Shown here: piece after piece, positions 20,171 to 28,964 of the stretch
Layout: each line of letters starts with the position of its first letter
How positions within the stretch are numbered: the first letter of the stretch is position 1
Origin: VXYL01 sp965243095
Lineage (GTDB): Bacteria; Pseudomonadota; Gammaproteobacteria; Pseudomonadales; Azotimanducaceae
Direction of reading: 5' to 3'
Assembly (NCBI GenBank): GCA_965243095.1
Contig: OZ251530.1
Span: 1,488,001-1,552,000, forward strand
Length of the DNA stretch: 64,000 bases
Notes under the pieces: model-generated
What the model was told of the DNA's origin: nothing
Databases searched by the model: none
Seen by the model: only the letters and a program-made list of their open reading frames with translations
Translations under genes and position numbers: made by a program

Positions 20171-21459
20171 GGATGTCCTCCACACCGTTCCACGAACGCA
20201 TTCCAACGAACCCAGAACGGATCCAGTTCCGGCAGCGTTCGGCGCAGGTCGTCGTCAATCTTCCTCACGGCATCCAATCCGGGTTCAGCTTCACGCAGTA
20301 GTTCCCTAGCCTTCAGGACTGCTTCTTCGGCCTCCAAGCTGCCTCGGTCAGTGGCCAGATCGAAGGCTTCGCTGGTCAGCCAGTGGCCCGCCGTGCCCAG
20401 CGGCACATAGGGTCGTCGCTGTAAACACGCTCGTGGCGGGTCCCCGGCGAGGTCGATGTCGAACCAAGCGTCCTTTTCCGCGTCGAACCACGGCTCGGCG
20501 GAGGCAAGCACCAAGGGCGAGTGCGTGGAGATGAGGTACTGGAAAGCCAAACCGGCGAAAATGGCGCTGCTGGCCTCCTGCAGGGATTTGAGAATCGAGC
20601 GTTGCCAACGTGGGTGCAGGTGGCTCTCCACCTCGTCAAAAAGGACGATCACCTGCCGTGCGGCCGGCCGACCGGTTTGGCTAACGGCCAACTGATGTTC
20701 ACTGCGCGCCCAAGTGAGCATGTAGGCGAGCGCCACAGCGCGGCGGACGCCGGCGGAGGCGTGTAGGACCGGAACAGCGCCTGCGTGGTGCGTGGCGATG
20801 GAGGGGATGTCGCGGGCATCGTCAAGGGAGAGTCGCACTAGCGGGCCGGGCGCCAACGTCTCGGCCGGGGTAGGCGCCAGCGCCTGCAAGACGGCCGCCA
20901 TCGCAGCGGCGCGGTCGTCGTTGGCATTGATCCACTGCGCCCAGTCGTACAACAAGCCGTTGCACATGGGAACTTGGCGCGTGGCGTTCCGGTTCCAAAG
21001 GCCATCCCAAACTTCGGCCTCGGTGAACACATAAGCCGGTCGGCGTTCCGCGCCTGTGCGCTGTCTCCAGTAGTTCCGTATCGGGTCCCAAACGGAAAAC
21101 GAGCCGTCGGCGTGGGCGTAAACGACGATTCCTGGGGCCCACGGGCGGTCCTGATCCCGCAGCCACATGCGTTCATCCTTGGAGTAATCCGCTATACACG
21201 GCACACTGGTTTGGTCGTAGAGAACCTGCAAAAGGATTTTCGCCGCTTGAGTGGCGTCGCGCGGCTGCGCCGGCAAGCCGGAAGTCATTCGCGGATTGAC
21301 TTCCTGCGGCCAGCTTTGCGTGAGCGCCCACCAAGCCACATCCAGCAGAAAGCTCTTGCCCAAGCCGTTGTCGCTGGTGATCAAGTTGAACCGCGGTGCC
21401 AGCTCCAAGGTCATTTCTGGCGCTGGCCCCACGTTCGCCAGTTTCAAGCACTCAAGCAT
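20167..21459 (-). CDS. AAA/SMC-like ATPase, Septu PtuA-like
   Basis: 430 residues from ATG 21459 (MLECLKLANVGPAPEM), preceded by a good ribosome site (GGAGAG). Walker A is TSDNGLGKSFLLD near residues 29-40, Walker B is VIVLFDEVESHLHPRW, and YLISTHSPLVL is the following His switch. This is the short SMC/OLD-like ATPase layout without a TOPRIM domain. It is translationally coupled to the HNH gene. In such systems the ATPase senses infection or nucleotide state and controls the nuclease. An alternative label is a generic AAA_21-family ATPase; the HNH partner favours a Septu-like system. Confidence 0.78.
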   Translation of the reverse strand: MLECLKLANVGPAPEMTLELAPRFNLITSDNGLGKSFLLDVAWWALTQSWPQEVNPRMTSGLPAQPRDATQAAKILLQVLYDQTSVPCIADYSKDERMWLRDQDRPWAPGIVVYAHADGSFSVWDPIRNYWRQRTGAERRPAYVFTEAEVWDGLWNRNATRQVPMCNGLLYDWAQWINANDDRAAAMAAVLQALAPTPAETLAPGPLVRLSLDDARDIPSIATHHAGAVPVLHASAGVRRAVALAYMLTWARSEHQLAVSQTGRPAARQVIVLFDEVESHLHPRWQRSILKSLQEASSAIFAGLAFQYLISTHSPLVLASAEPWFDAEKDAWFDIDLAGDPPRACLQRRPYVPLGTAGHWLTSEAFDLATDRGSLEAEEAVLKARELLREAEPGLDAVRKIDDDLRRTLPELDPFWVRWNAFVERCGGHP

Positions 21460-21615
21460 CAGTCTCTCCGGGGCTCTTTCCGCAGTCGGGAAGCGGCGGT
21501 GCCAGCGCCTCGTTGCCCGCGGACTTCCAACGCCGCAAACCACATCCCACGCACAGTAGCGTAGCACGCGCTCTTTCTTCGGTTCTTCGGCACCAAGCGT
21601 GCGCCCGCCACCGGG

Positions 21616-22530
21616 TTAGCAGTCGTAGTGACCAAGGGCAAAATCGTCGGCGTAGCGGTGGCGCAACAGGGCTTTGTTGCGGTCGGTGAGGCTCGCGTTC
21701 GCCGCCGTCCTGGCTTGGGCGAGCGCTTCCGGCGCGGGTTGCCAACCGGCCATCGTGTTCAGCGTTGGCATGACCGGCTTCGGCATGCCCAAGCGTTCGG
21801 CTACGGCGGAGAGGTCCGCGTCCAAGTGCTCGAAGCGGCCGATGAAGTTCGGGGCGCGGTCGCCGGTGATGCGCGTGTGGGCGTGTTGCGAGAGGAAGTG
21901 GCGGTCGGCGAACGCGTCGGCGGCGAGGAACGTGTTGAGCCAGTCGCAGTAGTCGTCGAAGTTGCGCACCTTGCCCAAGCCGTAGTGGCGATGGATCATG
22001 CGGCGACGCTTCTCGTCCTTGCGCTCCGGGCGGGCGGCCACGGCCGCGGGCCGCATGAGGCGGAACGATTGTCCCGCCACCGGATCGAAGAAGCGGGAGG
22101 CCGTTTGGTCCTCGTGCGCGTGGTAGCCCTTCGCGTAGATCTCCCGCGAGAGGAAGAGCTCCTGATACAGGGAAAGCGCCCTTGTGAACGGATGGCGGAC
22201 GAAGGAGAAAACGAAGTAGCGCGCGATCTCTGGGCGTGCCGTGAACAGCTCGTCAATGCTAAGGTTGCAGATCTCGATGTCCGGGTCCACGTTCGACAAC
22301 GCAACTGTCAGGCTGTGCGACGCCACCTTGGGAATGCAAATGCACACGAAGTTGTACTTGCGCGACACCACCTTCTCGTTGCCGCGATCCGGCTGGCAAC
22401 CGGCCGTGCGCAGCATGCCCAGCGCATCGGCGAACGCGCCGTGCGCCAAGGCGCGGCCGATCAGTCGCCTCGCTTGCGGATGCGCGGGCAGGGCTGCCAA
22501 GGCCCTCCGCAGGCCCTTCATGCTGGTCAT
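21616..22530 (-). CDS. Sulfotransferase family 2 protein
   Basis: 304 residues from ATG 22530 (MTSMKGLRRAL). An alternative ATG lies at 22521. The PAPS-binding elements are present: 5'-phosphosulfate loop FVCICIPKVASHSL and 3'-phosphate site VFSFVRHPFTRALSLYQEL. The Cys/Lys/Ser pattern matches the carbohydrate sulfotransferase family (PF03567). It should move sulfate from PAPS to a sugar or other acceptor, but the acceptor cannot be read from the sequence. It is divergent from the efflux operon, with only 84 bases between starts. The cysQ-like PAP phosphatase much further right would recycle its by-product. Confidence 0.8.
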   Translation of the reverse strand: MTSMKGLRRALAALPAHPQARRLIGRALAHGAFADALGMLRTAGCQPDRGNEKVVSRKYNFVCICIPKVASHSLTVALSNVDPDIEICNLSIDELFTARPEIARYFVFSFVRHPFTRALSLYQELFLSREIYAKGYHAHEDQTASRFFDPVAGQSFRLMRPAAVAARPERKDEKRRRMIHRHYGLGKVRNFDDYCDWLNTFLAADAFADRHFLSQHAHTRITGDRAPNFIGRFEHLDADLSAVAERLGMPKPVMPTLNTMAGWQPAPEALAQARTAANASLTDRNKALLRHRYADDFALGHYDC

Positions 22531-22614
22531 CGTGCGGCGATGGTAGATGATCCGCGGCCACTCGACGCCGCCGGGCGCATGGAACTTTCCACGCATTGCG
22601 TTGTACCAAGCGTA

Positions 22615-23931
22615 ATGGCGCTTTCGTTCCCAAAGAGGCTGTGCAGCATCGCCGCGGCGTTGCTCGTCGCTGCCAGCGCCGCGGCCAACCCCGCGCCACT
22701 GACCCTGGCCGAAGCCGAGCGCATGGCGCTCTGCGCGGAGCCGGGCGTGCTGGCGTTGCGTGAAGAGGCGGCGGCGTTTGACGAACTCGCCGTCGCCGCC
22801 GGCGCCCTGCCGGACCCGCAGATCCGCATCGGCGCGGCGAATCTGCCTATCGAAGGTGGCGGCTTCCGCACCGAAGGCATGACGCAAGCGCAGCTAGGCT
22901 TGCGCCAAGCGCTGCCTCCCAGCGGTTCCCGCGCCGCCGCAACGCGGCGGGAACGCACCCGCGCCGAACAACGCCGAGCGCAGGCCGAGGAACGCGCCCG
23001 CAGCGTGCTGCTGGGCACGCGGAACGCTTGGCTGGATCGGTTTCTCGCCTCGCGCAGCCGCCAACTGGTGCTGGACGCCAACCCATTGTTCGCGGATCTG
23101 GTGGCCATCACGCGCTCGCTCTACACGGTGGGCGACGCCAACCAACAAGATCTGCTGCGCGCCGAACTGGAGAGCAGCCAACTGCAAGCCCGCCTCGTCG
23201 CCATCGAACAACAAGACGCGGAAGCCGGTGCCGCTTTGCGCCGCTGGATTGGCGACGCCGCCGAGCGCGAAGTGGCCGCGCTGTCCACTTGGCGGCCGCC
23301 GCCGTCGATGGAGGAACTCACCGCGTTGGTGGCGGAGCATCCGCTGCTTGCCGCGGCCGACGCCGGCGCCACGGCCGCCGACGCCGCGGTGGCGCTGGCG
23401 CGCGCCAGCTACCGCCCGCGCTGGACGTTGGACGCGGCCTACGCCTACCGCGACGGCGGCTTGCCGGACAGTTCCCCGCGCCCGGATTTCCTCAGCGTGT
23501 CGGCCACGTTGAGTGTGCCCCTGTTCCAAGCCAACCGCCAGGATCGCACGCTGCGCGCCGCCGAAAGCCGGCACCGCGCCGCGCTCGCGTTGCGCGACGA
23601 CGCGTGGCGTAATCTACGCGCGGAACTGCTGCGCGAACACGGCCGCTGGGTGGATGTGGGCCGCCGCTTGCAGGTGTATCGCGACGCGGTGCTCGGCCAA
23701 TCGCACGCCAACGCCGAGGCGGCGCTCGCGGCCTACCGCAGCGAAACCGGAGACTTCGCGGAAGTGATGCGCGGCTACATCAACGATTTGGAAGTGCAAC
23801 TCGCGCACTTGTCGCTGCGCGTGGATCGCCGCCGCAGCCACGCACGGCTGGCGTATCTGGGCGGCTTCGAGTTGACCGACGTCGGCGTTTCCGCCAACGC
23901 CGGCAACCAAGAGGCGTGTACCCCGCCATGA
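22615..23931 (+). CDS. cusC: Outer-membrane efflux channel, TolC/CusC family
   Basis: 438 residues from ATG 22615 (MALSFPKRLCSIAAALLV), a clear signal peptide cut after AAA near residue 24. The rest is the alpha-helical/beta-barrel repeat of outer-membrane factors: PLTLAEAERMAL, PDPQIRIGAANLPIEGGG, AQLGLRQALPPSG, then a second half after residue ~250 with SVSATLSVPLFQANRQD. The first 35 bases of the next gene's operon context (ATGA overlap) show coupling to cusB. It forms the exit duct of the copper/silver RND pump. CzcC-like is an alternative name; the CusA motifs downstream favour Cu/Ag. Confidence 0.85.
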   Translation: MALSFPKRLCSIAAALLVAASAAANPAPLTLAEAERMALCAEPGVLALREEAAAFDELAVAAGALPDPQIRIGAANLPIEGGGFRTEGMTQAQLGLRQALPPSGSRAAATRRERTRAEQRRAQAEERARSVLLGTRNAWLDRFLASRSRQLVLDANPLFADLVAITRSLYTVGDANQQDLLRAELESSQLQARLVAIEQQDAEAGAALRRWIGDAAEREVAALSTWRPPPSMEELTALVAEHPLLAAADAGATAADAAVALARASYRPRWTLDAAYAYRDGGLPDSSPRPDFLSVSATLSVPLFQANRQDRTLRAAESRHRAALALRDDAWRNLRAELLREHGRWVDVGRRLQVYRDAVLGQSHANAEAALAAYRSETGDFAEVMRGYINDLEVQLAHLSLRVDRRRSHARLAYLGGFELTDVGVSANAGNQEACTPP

Positions 23932-25214
23932 AGCGCCAAGCGTTGTTGCTGGGCGTTGTCGCCGCGGCGGCCGTGCTGGCCGCCGGCATCGGCATCGGCC
24001 GTTGGCTTGCCCCCGCCGCCGACGCGCCCGCCGCCGATGGAGCCGACGCGGAACAGGAGCGCGAAATCCTCTACTGGGTTGCGCCCATGGACAAGAACTA
24101 TCGCCGCGACAAACCCGGCAAGTCGCCCATGGGCATGGATCTGGTGCCGGTGTACGCCGATGAAGCGGCGCCCGAGGATGCCGATGCGGAAGGCGTGGTC
24201 GTCATCGACCCGGCGGTGGTACACAACCTCGGCGTACGCTCGGCGGCGGCCGTGCGCGGCGTCCTGCCGCGGCGCATCGACGCCGTGGGTTACGTCGAGT
24301 ACGACGAGAACACCATGCACCACATCCACACCCGCGTGGAGGGTTGGATCGAGTCGCTGGGTGTGCAGGCCGCGGGCGATCCCGTCACCAAGGGGCAGAC
24401 GCTGTTCGAGATCTACTCCCCGGCGTTGGTGAACGCGCAACGCGAATTCCTCGCCGCCCGCGCCCGCGGCGGCGAAGCGCTGCGCCGGGCGTCCGCGGAA
24501 CGCCTTGTGGCACTGGGCATGGCGGCCGCGGAAATCGACGAACTGGCCAAAACCGGCAAGCCGCGCCAGCGCGTGCGGGTGCCGGCGCCGGCGGACGGCG
24601 TGGCGACGCATCTCGGCGTGCGCGAAGGCATCCACGTGACGCCGGCCACGCATGTGCTCTCGGTGGCGGACTTGACCCGCGTATGGATTCTCGCGGAAGT
24701 CTTCGACCGGCAGGCCGCGTGGGTGGCCCCGGGCCAGCGCGCCGAAGTGGAGCTGGAGCACCTGCCCGGCGAAACCTGGGAAGGCCGCGTGGACTACGTG
24801 TACCCGGAACTCGATCCGCACACGCGCACGCTGAAGGTGCGCATCGGCTTCGCCAACACCGGCCGAGCGCTGCGCCCCAACATGTTCGCCCGCGTCGCCC
24901 TGTTCAGCGACGACGACGAGCCGGTGGTTCACATCCCCCGCGAGGCGCTGATCCGCGGCGGCGACTTCGACCGCGTGGTTCGCGATCTCGGCGCCGGCCG
25001 CTTCCGCGCCGTGCCGGTGGTGGCCGGCGTCGAAGCCGGCGAGCGCGTGGAAGTGCGCGAAGGATTGCAGGCGGGCCAGCGCGTGGTCACCTCCGGCCAG
25101 TTCCTCATCGACTCGGAATCGAACTTGACCACGGCGCTGGCCCGTTCGGAGAGCGCCGAGGAAGCCGAGGAGTCCGCGCCGGCGGCGCACGGCGAACATC
25201 ACCACCACCACTGA
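23928..25214 (+). CDS. cusB: RND efflux periplasmic adaptor, CusB-like
   Basis: 428 residues. Its ATG overlaps the cusC stop (ATGA). An N-terminal membrane/signal helix (LLLGVVAAAAVLAAGIGIG) is followed by a heavy-metal binding module, YWVAPMDKNYRRDKPGKSPM then GMDLVPVY, which is diagnostic of CusB-type adaptors. Barrel-sandwich and hairpin regions follow (TRVEGWIESLGVQAAGDPV), then the beta-barrel (VWILAEVFDRQAAWVAPG). The protein ends in five His, a natural metal-binding tail. It links CusA to CusC and delivers Cu(I)/Ag(I). No cusF chaperone gene is seen. Confidence 0.9.
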   Translation: MKRQALLLGVVAAAAVLAAGIGIGRWLAPAADAPAADGADAEQEREILYWVAPMDKNYRRDKPGKSPMGMDLVPVYADEAAPEDADAEGVVVIDPAVVHNLGVRSAAAVRGVLPRRIDAVGYVEYDENTMHHIHTRVEGWIESLGVQAAGDPVTKGQTLFEIYSPALVNAQREFLAARARGGEALRRASAERLVALGMAAAEIDELAKTGKPRQRVRVPAPADGVATHLGVREGIHVTPATHVLSVADLTRVWILAEVFDRQAAWVAPGQRAEVELEHLPGETWEGRVDYVYPELDPHTRTLKVRIGFANTGRALRPNMFARVALFSDDDEPVVHIPREALIRGGDFDRVVRDLGAGRFRAVPVVAGVEAGERVEVREGLQAGQRVVTSGQFLIDSESNLTTALARSESAEEAEESAPAAHGEHHHHH

Positions 25215-25243
25215 GCGCGATCGCGGCGCCGCTGCACACTGAC

Positions 25244-28200
25244 ATGATCGCCGCCGTTGTTCGCTGGGCCATCGCCAATCGCCTGCTGGTGCTGGTGGGC
25301 GCCGTGTTGCTGAGCGTGTGGGGGGTGCGGTCGCTGTTGTCCACGCCGCTGGACGCGCTGCCGGATCTCTCCGATGTGCAGGTGATCGTGAAGACCACCT
25401 ACCCCGGCCAAGCGCCGCGGCTGGTGGAGGATCAGGTCACCTATCCCATCGCCACGGCCATGCTGGCGGTGCCCGGCGCGGTGGCGGTGCGCGGTTATTC
25501 GTTCTTCGGCGATTCGTTCGTCTACGTGCTGTTCGACGACGCCACGGATCTGTATTGGGCGCGTTCGCGGGTGCTGGAGTATCTGAACCAGGTGGCGGCG
25601 CGGCTGCCGCCGGGGGTGCAGCCGGCGTTGGGGCCGGACGCCAGCGGCGTCGGCTGGGTGTTCGAGTACGCGCTGGTGGATCGCACCGGAACGCACGATC
25701 TGGCGCAGTTGCGCTCGTTGCAGGATTGGTTTCTGCGCTATGAACTGCAGGCGGTGCCGGGCGTCGCGGAGATCGCCACGGTGGGGGGCATGGTGCGGCA
25801 ATACCAGGTGGTGGTGGACCCGGATCGGCTGAGCGCCTTCGGCCTGACGCTGGCGCAAGTGCGGCGCGCCATCGAACGCGGCAACCAGGAGGCCGGCGCT
25901 TCCGTGATCGAGATCGCCGAAGCGGAATACATGGTGCGCACCACCGGCTATCTGCAAGGCTTGGACGACTTGGCGGCGGTGCCGCTGGGCGTCCACGAGG
26001 GCGGCGTGCCGATTCTGCTCTCCGACGTCGCCCGCCTGCGCGTGGGCCCGCAGATGCGGCGCGGCGTGGCGGATCTCGACGGCGAGGGCGAAGTGGTGGG
26101 CGGCATCGTGGTGATGCGCAGCGGCGAAAACGCGCTGGCCACCATCGACGGCGTGAAGCAGCGGCTTACCGAACTCAAGAGCGGGCTGCCGGAGGGCGTG
26201 GAGGTGGTCACCGTGTACGACCGCTCGCAGCTCATCGAGCGGGCGGTGGACACGCTGCGCGACACGCTGACCGAGGAGCTGGCCATCGTCGCGCTGGTGT
26301 GCGCGGTGTTCCTGTTCCACCTGCGCTCGGCGCTAGTGGTGGTGCTGAGCCTGCCGGTGGCGGTGCTGGGCGCGTTCGTGGTCATGCGGGCGCAGGGCAT
26401 CAACGCCAACATCATGTCCCTGGGCGGCATCGCCATCGCCATCGGCGCGATGGTGGACGGCGCCATCGTGATGGTGGAGAACGGCCATCGGCGGCTGCGC
26501 GAGGCGGGCGCCCGCACGAGCGCGGAGCGCTGGCGCGTTGTCGGCGAGGCGGCGGGAGAGGTGGGCGCGCCGATCTTCTTCTCGCTGCTGATCATCACGC
26601 TGAGCTTTCTGCCGGTGTTCGCGCTGCAGGCGCAGGAGGGGCGGTTGTTCTCGCCGCTCGCGTTCACCAAAACCTACGCGATGGCCGCCGCGGCGATGCT
26701 CTCCATCACGCTGGTGCCGGTGCTGATGGGCTACTGCGTCCGCTCCCGCGCCGCCAAGCGCAACCCGGTGGAGCGGGCGTTGACCGCCGCCTACCAGCCG
26801 GCGCTCTCGCTGGTGTTGCGCCACCCGTGGTGGGTGCTGGGTGGCGCGGCGCTGCTGGTGACGGCCGGCGTCTGGCCGGCGCAGCGCCTCGGTTCGGAGT
26901 TCATGCCGCCGCTCAACGAGGGCGATTTGATGTACATGCCCACCACCTATCCGGGCATCTCCATCGACAAGGCGCGGGAGCTGCTGCAGCAAACGGACAA
27001 GCTCATCCGCACCGTGCCGGAAGTGCAGCGCGTGTTCGGCAAGATCGGCCGCGCCGAAACCGCCACGGACCCGGCGCCGCTGACGATGATCGAGACGATG
27101 ATCCAATTGCGGCCGCAGGAGCAGTGGCGCCCGGGCGTCACGCTGGACGATTTGCGTGCCGAGCTGGACCGCAAGGTGCGCGTGCCCGGCCTCAACAACA
27201 CGTGGACGATGCCCATCAAGACGCGCACGGACATGCTGGCCACCGGCATCAAAACGCCGGTGGGCGTGAAGGTCACCGGCGCGGATCTGGCGGTGATCGA
27301 GCGCGTCGGCGAGGACATCGCCGCGGTGCTGCGCGAACTGCCCGGCACTGCCTCCGTGCATGTCGAGCGGGTGGCCAGCGGCCGCTATGTGGAAGTGGAC
27401 ATCGACCGGCGGCGGGCGGCGCGCCACGGCCTCAACATCGCCGATGTGCAGGACATCGTGCGCACCGCGGTGGGCGGCGTGAACGTGACGCGCACCGTGG
27501 AGGGCTTGGAGCGCTATCCGGTGAACGTGCGCTATCCGCAGCGCGTGCGCGATTCGGTGGAGCGGCTGAAGCTGCTGCCGGTGATCACGCCGGCCGGCGC
27601 CCGCATCGCGCTGGCGGACGTGGCGGAGGTGCGCGTCACCGAAGGCCCGCCGATGATCAAGAGCGAGAACGGGCGCCCCACCGGGTGGCTGTTCGTGGAT
27701 CTGGACGATGCGGACATCGGCGGCTACGTGGCAGCGGCGCAGCAAGCGGTTGCGGAGGGGGTGAACTTGCCGGCCGGCTACGCCATCCGCTGGGCCGGGC
27801 AGTACGAATACCTGCTGCGCGCCCAAGAACGGCTGGCGCTGGTGGCGCCGCTGACGCTGCTGGTGATCGTGCTGCTGCTCTACTTCGCGTTGCGCCAAGC
27901 GGCTTCGGTGGTGATCGTGTTGGTTTCGCTGCCGCTCGCCTTGGTGGGCGGGGCGTGGACGCTGTATCTCTTGGAGTATCAACTATCCGTGGCCGTTGGC
28001 GTGGGCTTCATCGCCTTGGCCGGCGTCGCAGTGGAACTCGGCGTGGTGATGGTGAGCTACCTGAACTTGGCGTTGCGCGACCGGCTCGCGCAGGCGAAGC
28101 GCGAAGGGCGGAGCGCGACCGCGGAAGACGTGTACCAAGCCGTGCTGGAGGGCGCCGGCCGCCGCATCCGCCCCATCGCCATGACCGCGGCCACGCTGGT

Positions 28201-28381
28201 GGCGGGCCTCGCGCCCATCATGCTCGGCGACGGCGCCGGGGCCGAAGTGATGCGGCGCATCGCCGCCCCGATGTTCGGCGGCGTCGTCGGCGTCGCCGTG
28301 CTGGCGCTCGCGGTGGTGCCGGCGCTGTTCCTCCTGTGGCATCGGAAGCGGGCCGTGGCCGCCCCATCAGCGGCGGCGTGA
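25244..28381 (+). CDS. cusA: Copper/silver RND efflux pump, CusA-like
   Basis: 1,045 residues from ATG 25244 (MIAAVVRWAIANRLLVLVG). It has the twelve-helix RND layout with two large periplasmic loops (about 35-335 and 555-865). Heavy-metal RND signatures include LPDLSDVQVIVKTTYPGQAP, IAIGAMVDGAIVMVEN, the CusA-type Met-bearing stretch TMPIKTRTDMLATGIKTPVG, and GVAVELGVVMVSYLNLALR. It should export Cu(I)/Ag(I) across the envelope using proton motive force. It lies 29 bases after cusB, ending the three-gene operon. A hairpin repeat directly follows its stop and may end transcription. Confidence 0.95.
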   Translation: MIAAVVRWAIANRLLVLVGAVLLSVWGVRSLLSTPLDALPDLSDVQVIVKTTYPGQAPRLVEDQVTYPIATAMLAVPGAVAVRGYSFFGDSFVYVLFDDATDLYWARSRVLEYLNQVAARLPPGVQPALGPDASGVGWVFEYALVDRTGTHDLAQLRSLQDWFLRYELQAVPGVAEIATVGGMVRQYQVVVDPDRLSAFGLTLAQVRRAIERGNQEAGASVIEIAEAEYMVRTTGYLQGLDDLAAVPLGVHEGGVPILLSDVARLRVGPQMRRGVADLDGEGEVVGGIVVMRSGENALATIDGVKQRLTELKSGLPEGVEVVTVYDRSQLIERAVDTLRDTLTEELAIVALVCAVFLFHLRSALVVVLSLPVAVLGAFVVMRAQGINANIMSLGGIAIAIGAMVDGAIVMVENGHRRLREAGARTSAERWRVVGEAAGEVGAPIFFSLLIITLSFLPVFALQAQEGRLFSPLAFTKTYAMAAAAMLSITLVPVLMGYCVRSRAAKRNPVERALTAAYQPALSLVLRHPWWVLGGAALLVTAGVWPAQRLGSEFMPPLNEGDLMYMPTTYPGISIDKARELLQQTDKLIRTVPEVQRVFGKIGRAETATDPAPLTMIETMIQLRPQEQWRPGVTLDDLRAELDRKVRVPGLNNTWTMPIKTRTDMLATGIKTPVGVKVTGADLAVIERVGEDIAAVLRELPGTASVHVERVASGRYVEVDIDRRRAARHGLNIADVQDIVRTAVGGVNVTRTVEGLERYPVNVRYPQRVRDSVERLKLLPVITPAGARIALADVAEVRVTEGPPMIKSENGRPTGWLFVDLDDADIGGYVAAAQQAVAEGVNLPAGYAIRWAGQYEYLLRAQERLALVAPLTLLVIVLLLYFALRQAASVVIVLVSLPLALVGGAWTLYLLEYQLSVAVGVGFIALAGVAVELGVVMVSYLNLALRDRLAQAKREGRSATAEDVYQAVLEGAGRRIRPIAMTAATLVAGLAPIMLGDGAGAEVMRRIAAPMFGGVVGVAVLALAVVPALFLLWHRKRAVAAPSAAA

Positions 28382-28390
28382 GGGCTCATC

Positions 28391-28467
28391 CTGGGAGCGC
28401 GGGCGTCTCGCCCGCACAAGGTGAATACCCGTGGACAAAATTGCGGGCGAGACGCCCGCGCTCCCAG
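28391..28467. repeat. Long perfect inverted repeat after cusA
   Basis: Two 26-base arms (28391-28416 and 28442-28467) are perfect reverse complements around a 25-base loop. The arm begins CTGGGAGCGCGGGCGTCTCG. It can form a very stable hairpin just after the cusA stop, and there is no T-run, so it is not a standard intrinsic terminator. Related sequence occurs at 52603-52677 and a shorter core at 31592-31609, so it is a dispersed family, REP-like in size and place. Confidence 0.85.
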
Positions 28468-28583
28468 GGTCGCTGCCGCCACCAAATGTCCCACACCCAT
28501 TGGCGAGAAAGCGGTTGCAAAACGGCAGACGAGTACGGTAGCGTGCGATCCATCGTTGCAGGCCAAAACGCACGGAGGTTTCC

Positions 28584-28964
28584 ATGTCACGATTGGTCGT
28601 TCGCACCGCGATTCTCGCCGCCGGCATCGCCGGCTGCGTAGCGCTCGCAACCCTGCCAGCCGCGGCATCCGGCACCGTGGGCACCGGCGGCAGCAAGGCC
28701 GGCGGCCGCGGCGAGTACACCATGGGCAAGGTGATCACCCACAGCACCGCGGTTTGCCCCGGCTGCGCCATCGAGCGCAGCGCGTTCGACAAGCCGCGGG
28801 CGGCAACGCTGAGCGCCAACATTCGCGCCGCCCTGGACGGGAAGCAGCCCACGGATGCCGTGCGCTCGCTCTGCGAAGGCGGCGACCGCGCCGAGTGCCC
28901 CGAGCGCCTGCGGCTGGTGCGGGTTTATCTTGACCGCCGCTTTCAGCTGGGAGAGCAACCATGA
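28584..28964 (+). CDS. Exported small Cys-containing protein
   Basis: 126 residues with a typical signal peptide (VVRTAILAAGIAGCVALA, cut near AAA-SG at residue 28). The mature part has a VCPGCAIER motif and two more Cys (SLCEGG, AECPER). The paired Cys and position after the Cus operon suggest an envelope redox or metal role, but I know no family. Its stop overlaps the next gene as ATGA, so the two are coupled. It lies ~200 bases after cusA, beyond the hairpin repeat, so it may form its own operon. Confidence 0.7.
   Translation: MSRLVVRTAILAAGIAGCVALATLPAAASGTVGTGGSKAGGRGEYTMGKVITHSTAVCPGCAIERSAFDKPRAATLSANIRAALDGKQPTDAVRSLCEGGDRAECPERLRLVRVYLDRRFQLGEQP

Noticed and set aside
28391..28467. 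Intrinsic terminator after cusA
   Set aside because: The hairpin is far longer than a terminator stem and has no following T run; a dispersed repeat explains it better.
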